Positions 60,503 through 64,000 of a stretch of DNA of 64,000 bases are shown in pieces. Every line of letters begins with the position of its first letter. Position 1 is the first letter of the stretch. A program made the translations under genes and the position numbers. The notes beneath the pieces were generated by a model that was given only the letters and a program-made list of their open reading frames with translations, was not told where the DNA came from and did no database searches. Source of the stretch: Cryptomeria japonica (Eukaryota > Streptophyta > Pinopsida > Cupressales > Cupressaceae); contig NC_081415.1 in the NCBI RefSeq assembly GCF_030272615.1, positions 506,431,373 to 506,495,372 of the forward strand, read 5' to 3'.

Positions 60503-61281
60503 ATGTAAAAGTATTGTAATTTCCAATTTAATGAACAAATTATATGCAGGATGGTGTATTTTAATTTTGATATTATGACTATGACACTAATATTGCTATC
60601 TTTCTTTTACTGCAGGCTAGGAGGATGAACATGTATCAATTTCAATGTCATCTCCTTTGGTTTGAATAATGTATAAGTAGTAGGATGGCCACGATCAAGT
60701 GGCACTTTGATCGGACATGTCTTTTAGACATGTCCGACCAAGATGTCACTTGGTCGTGACCCTTACTAACATTAGCCGATCCATAACTAATTGATGCTAC
60801 AAACATTAATGAATCGTTTAATGCTTATGAACATACCCGATGGTGAATCGGTATCACTGTTAATGATAACAATGCTTATAAACACATCCGATCATGAATC
60901 GATATTTGTTAATTTTTTCAGATAAAACATACCCGATAATGAATCAATATCAAGCATATAATAATGGATCAATATAAAGTAAACAATAACAATTACGGTT
61001 AGCATTATATGCTATCGGGTTAATACCCCGATAGCATGTTAATGCCGATTCATATATGAATTGACATTAATATGCTATCAGGTTAGTAGCCCGATAGCCC
61101 TTTAGATTGACGCTTAACATAGTTAAATAGATCGTCAATCTAATCCATCATTATCCAATATCAATATCATAATTATGATCAATGTTATAGTCTGATAAAC
61201 ATAAAGCATGAATGAGTAAACTAATAACAGAGTAGAGAGTTAGGAGAGTCTTATCTTGCAGAAGCTACTAATGCATTAACA
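60503..61281 (-). repeat. 5' LTR of element H (right-hand on + strand)
   Basis: Same ends as the left LTR. It lacks 48 bases present at about 55420-55467 and carries the matching hairpin at 60687-60761. Confidence 0.95.
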
Positions 61282-62000
61282 AATTGGACTAGTTAAAATA
61301 TCCAAATATATTTGAGTATTTACTATTGCAATATCAAACTACATTTCAAATTGATTATTACATTATAGTAATCCATTGTAAGCAAATATGGCTAATAGTT
61401 TGCTTTGTTGGTCCAAACTATTTAAGCTAGGATGTCCAAAATTTTCATTTCTCCTTGAATATAGGATATTAAACATAGGAATACAAACAAAGAGCACAAT
61501 AGTAATTTTTTTAAAACTTAATTTGTTAAAAACCACATAAGATGTTACAATTATTATTTTTCACTTGAAACAAGGCCTACAACGACTTTCTACCCGCAAC
61601 AACAATATCCAACACCATAAAATACTATAAAATTTGTGTACACTCCCTAAACCTATACTATACTCTCAAAGACAGGCTACCGACAAGAATTATTTGCAAC
61701 CAACTTTGTTCAACAACACTAAGGGGTTAAATCAATTGAATGCATTAGAATGACCTCTTCTAGAGATTTTATAGTAAGAGTTACTACAACTGTTAAGGTT
61801 TAGGTAGATTGAAGCAATAAAAAATATTAATTATAATGCATAATAAAAGAGACAAAAATAGCAATTCGTAGTAGCACACATATTTATCATGGTTCACCCA
61901 ATACGAGCTACATTAATAGAGAAATAGTTGTCCACTTCATTTTTATTATTTGACAAAGAACAAATTGTACAATCAAATGTTTTTTCACATTCCACAAATA
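61282..62000. other. No recognised gene
   Basis: AT-rich flank of element H. No open frame of note. Confidence 0.5.
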
Positions 62001-62621
62001 CTTATTTATCAAACTTTTTGGCAATTTACAAAGGTTCTTTTATATACCAATATAATAGCCAATTCCTTTATTAAATAATGGTCGATTTTTGCTTCAAAGG
62101 CATTGTCTCAGGACCCCTACCACAGGCTCCGCTGTTAGGCACCACATGAGGGGTTTCCCCCTTCAATCCCTCATTAATTGATTTGGAGGGGAAACAAAGC
62201 TAACAAAGACACCAAAATTTAAGCCTAATAGCATGATCAATCGCTACATACCAGCCATCCCCTACTTGGAGACTGATCCTAAATGAACACCACTGTACCT
62301 ATGAGTTGGAATGTGTCTCATTTCTAATATAATTTGGGCTGAGCAAACAAAAAACCATCAATTTTACGCATAAAATAACCATGCTTCTCTTTATCTTCTC
62401 ACATTTGTTCAATACATCTTTATAGGATTTTTTATATCCTATTTTGTAGGGAACAACCCAAAAGAATTTCCTATTAATATTCACTATTCTATTAACCTAT
62501 CTAACAAACCATGTGATATAATATTATTAAGTTGTTTCTCATCAACTTAATATTATGGCACTTACTTAAATCAACATAAACTCTAATTTCTAACACTTAT
62601 GTGAACACTAATTCTCAACAC
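62001..62621 (-). repeat. Probable 3' LTR of element I (copia-type), left end uncertain
   Basis: On the minus strand 'cactaaggggggtg' (a polypurine tract, about 62620-62634) is followed by TGTTGAGAATTAGTGTTC, a plausible LTR start. The LTR would run leftward. Its end and target duplication were not located, so the left coordinate is a placeholder. Confidence 0.45.
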
Positions 62622-62639
62622 CCCCCTTAGTGTGAACAT

Positions 62640-63060
62640 GAGGTGAAAGTACATCACAATAATTGATGACCACACATAGTTGCTCACCAAAAATATAGGG
62701 TAGGAGTAGGTACATACACATCTACTCATGTCGAGCAATAGTGGAACTACCCTCACTACACTCAGTGTACTTTCATCCAAGGATAGGGACTAACACATAT
62801 ACCCATGCATCCAAGGATAGGGACTAACACATCTATCCAAGGTCTTAAATCAAGTTTGGATAGGGACAAACACATCTACCCAATATTAGTCATGAACAAG
62901 AACTCACATATTTGCTCACAACAATTATGATTGGGGACAAACACATCCATTCACTAACCAACAATAGTAATTGGGGACAAATACATCCAATTACTTACAT
63001 AAAAATCTTGAACACCAACCCCTCATTGTAGCATATGCAACCACAATTATAGATTATTGT
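62640..63060. repeat. Short degenerate repeats
   Basis: 'atagggactaacacatctac' and 'ttggggacaaacacatccat' variants recur about eight times between 62700 and 62990 at 30-60 base spacing. They lie inside the 3' non-coding part of element I. Confidence 0.75.
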
Positions 63061-63575
63061 CACTATGATCACTGAAGAAGTTGAGAAATATAACTTCAGA
63101 GATCCCAAGAACACTTGCAAGCAAAATATCCGTCACAAGAGAAGAATGGAGGCAAAAAGCAACAATGGCCCAGAAGAAGAAAATTATCATTCAGAGAGGG
63201 AATCAGTTAAATGAAAAAGTACAATACAATCCTTATAAAAGGATAATAGCAACTCTAAAGGTGTGCAACCCTAAATATGTGCAACCCTAAAGAAACCTTA
63301 AAGGGATAATGTGTATTTAATAAACAATATTATTAAATGTCTAAGTTTAGCTTAAGCGTAGAGTATAATAGACTAATAATTAAATAAATAATTATTAGTT
63401 AATACAAGACAACTCTAACAATCACAAATGACATGAGATGGTTGTCGCTGCCACCTAGAAACCAATCTTGGCACAAATAGTTTTGTCACTTTAATGCAAT
63501 TTCACGACCTCATTGCTAGTGACTGGTGAGAGGTTTTTAAATACCCTCCAGCCTCTGATGCCTCCATCCTCTAAT
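63061..63575. other. No recognised gene (within element I)
   Basis: The plus-strand open stretch 63081-63290 shows no similarity to known proteins. 'tgtgcaaccctaa' is repeated at 63259 and 63278. Confidence 0.4.
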
Positions 63576-64000
63576 TGATTTGATTTAGAGAACATATTTC
63601 TCCTCATTATCTTCGTGTGGGGAATCTTCAATAGCCACCCCATGAAGGCACTCTTCATCATCATTTGTAGCCAATGCTTTATCTGTATTTAGATTTCCAT
63701 CAAGGAGATCCTTGGCTCGCTGAGTGCAATTTATAACAATGTGTCCCTTCTTCTTGCAATAGTATCACATATTTTTGTTCTCGAAGAAACGATTCTCCTT
63801 TGATGCAGAAGAACTAGATTTAGAGGAATGGTTGAGCTTATTTATTCTATACATTGTATTTTCCTCTATAGTTGATTCAATTTTCTTAGTTTCTTCATCA
63901 ATCAGAGTGGATATTATTTCTTCCAGGGTAGCATCTACTCTGTTTAATGTGAAAACAATGTTGCCATAACTAGGAGGTATGCTATTTAACAAAATAACCT
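63576..64000 (-). pseudogene. copia-type gag fragment of element I, running off the window
   Basis: From the right edge the minus strand reads 'LLNSIPPSYGNIVFTLNRVD' and 'ATLEEIISTLIDEETKKIES', a typical copia gag C-terminus, then a Ser-rich linker and the zinc knuckle '*YYCKKKGHIVINC', in which the first Cys has become TGA. An acidic tail ends near 63580. The polypurine tract of the same strand is only about 950 bases further on with no polymerase between, so this copy is internally deleted or belongs to an RT-less family. Confidence 0.75.

Larger units (their letters stand above)
55111..61281 (-). mobile_element. Element H: Ty1/copia retrotransposon, nearly complete
   Basis: LTRs 55111-55926 and 60503-61281 flank an internal region read on the minus strand: gag, protease, integrase, RT, RNase H, which is the copia order. 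The target duplication is perfect (aattg at 55106-55110 and 61282-61286). By eye the LTRs differ at about 18 positions, about 15 of them transitions, plus one 48-base gap. This is the youngest and best-preserved element in the window. The polyprotein is interrupted by stops at about 59682, 59214 and 57382 and by one frameshift near 58660. Confidence 0.95.

Noticed and set aside
62620-63000. Short repeats considered as a CRISPR-like or satellite array
   Set aside because: Spacing is irregular, the units are degenerate, and the context is a plant retroelement 3' region; no array structure.

Overview
Nuclear DNA of a seed plant with a large, repeat-rich genome, most likely a gymnosperm (my impression is a conifer; the window does not prove it). 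The evidence is long LTRs of 0.8-1.6 kb, LTR retrotransposons nested several deep and heavily decayed, very few cellular genes, and AT-rich filler. The one clearly intact cellular gene is an intronless histone H4 at 39314-39625. Nearly everything else is transposable-element sequence or a broken gene.

The left half (1-38350) can be read as nested insertions. The outermost layer is element E, seen as the end of an internal region (35466-36480) and the start of a 3' LTR (36481 onward). Inside it lies element B, a Ty3/gypsy element of Tat type that has gag and protease but no polymerase. Its 5' LTR runs off the left edge and ends near 1899. Its body is 1904-4730 plus 26698-27369, and its 3' LTR is 27370-27462 plus 34166-35465. 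Element A, a larger Tat element (4731-26697), is inserted in B with flanks cctct/cctcc. It has two LTRs, a primer site matching tRNA-Trp, gag, protease, truncated RT, two RNase H domains, integrase and an antisense plant-mobile-domain pseudogene. Inside A, on the minus strand, is element G (8156-18613, flanks acaat/acaaa). Inside B's 3' LTR is element C (27463-34165, flanks cattg/catta). C and G are related LTR elements with tRNA-iMet primer sites, a gag with four zinc knuckles and two further conserved ORFs of unknown function, but no recognisable RT or integrase. Three solo LTRs of one family (476-1668, 10775-11858, 36875-38350) sit in B, G and E.

The middle (38351-55110) holds histone H4 with a recognisable cell-cycle promoter, a 143-bp tandem duplication, an unidentified decayed minus-strand coding region (41200-43390), about 0.5 kb of degenerate telomere-like repeat, a LINE reverse-transcriptase fragment, a lectin-receptor-kinase-like pseudogene running into a minisatellite, a pogo/CENP-B-like DDE transposase fragment and diffuse AT-rich repeats.

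The right end holds a young Ty1/copia element, H (55111-61281, minus strand, perfect aattg target duplication). Its polyprotein is interrupted by only three clear stops and one frameshift. Beyond it is the edge of another minus-strand copia-type element (gag zinc knuckle at 63580-64000).

The best candidate for something undescribed is the C/G family: two diverged copies sharing the same order of gag, ORF2 and ORF3, with ORF2 and ORF3 still alignable by eye although I cannot assign either to a known family.
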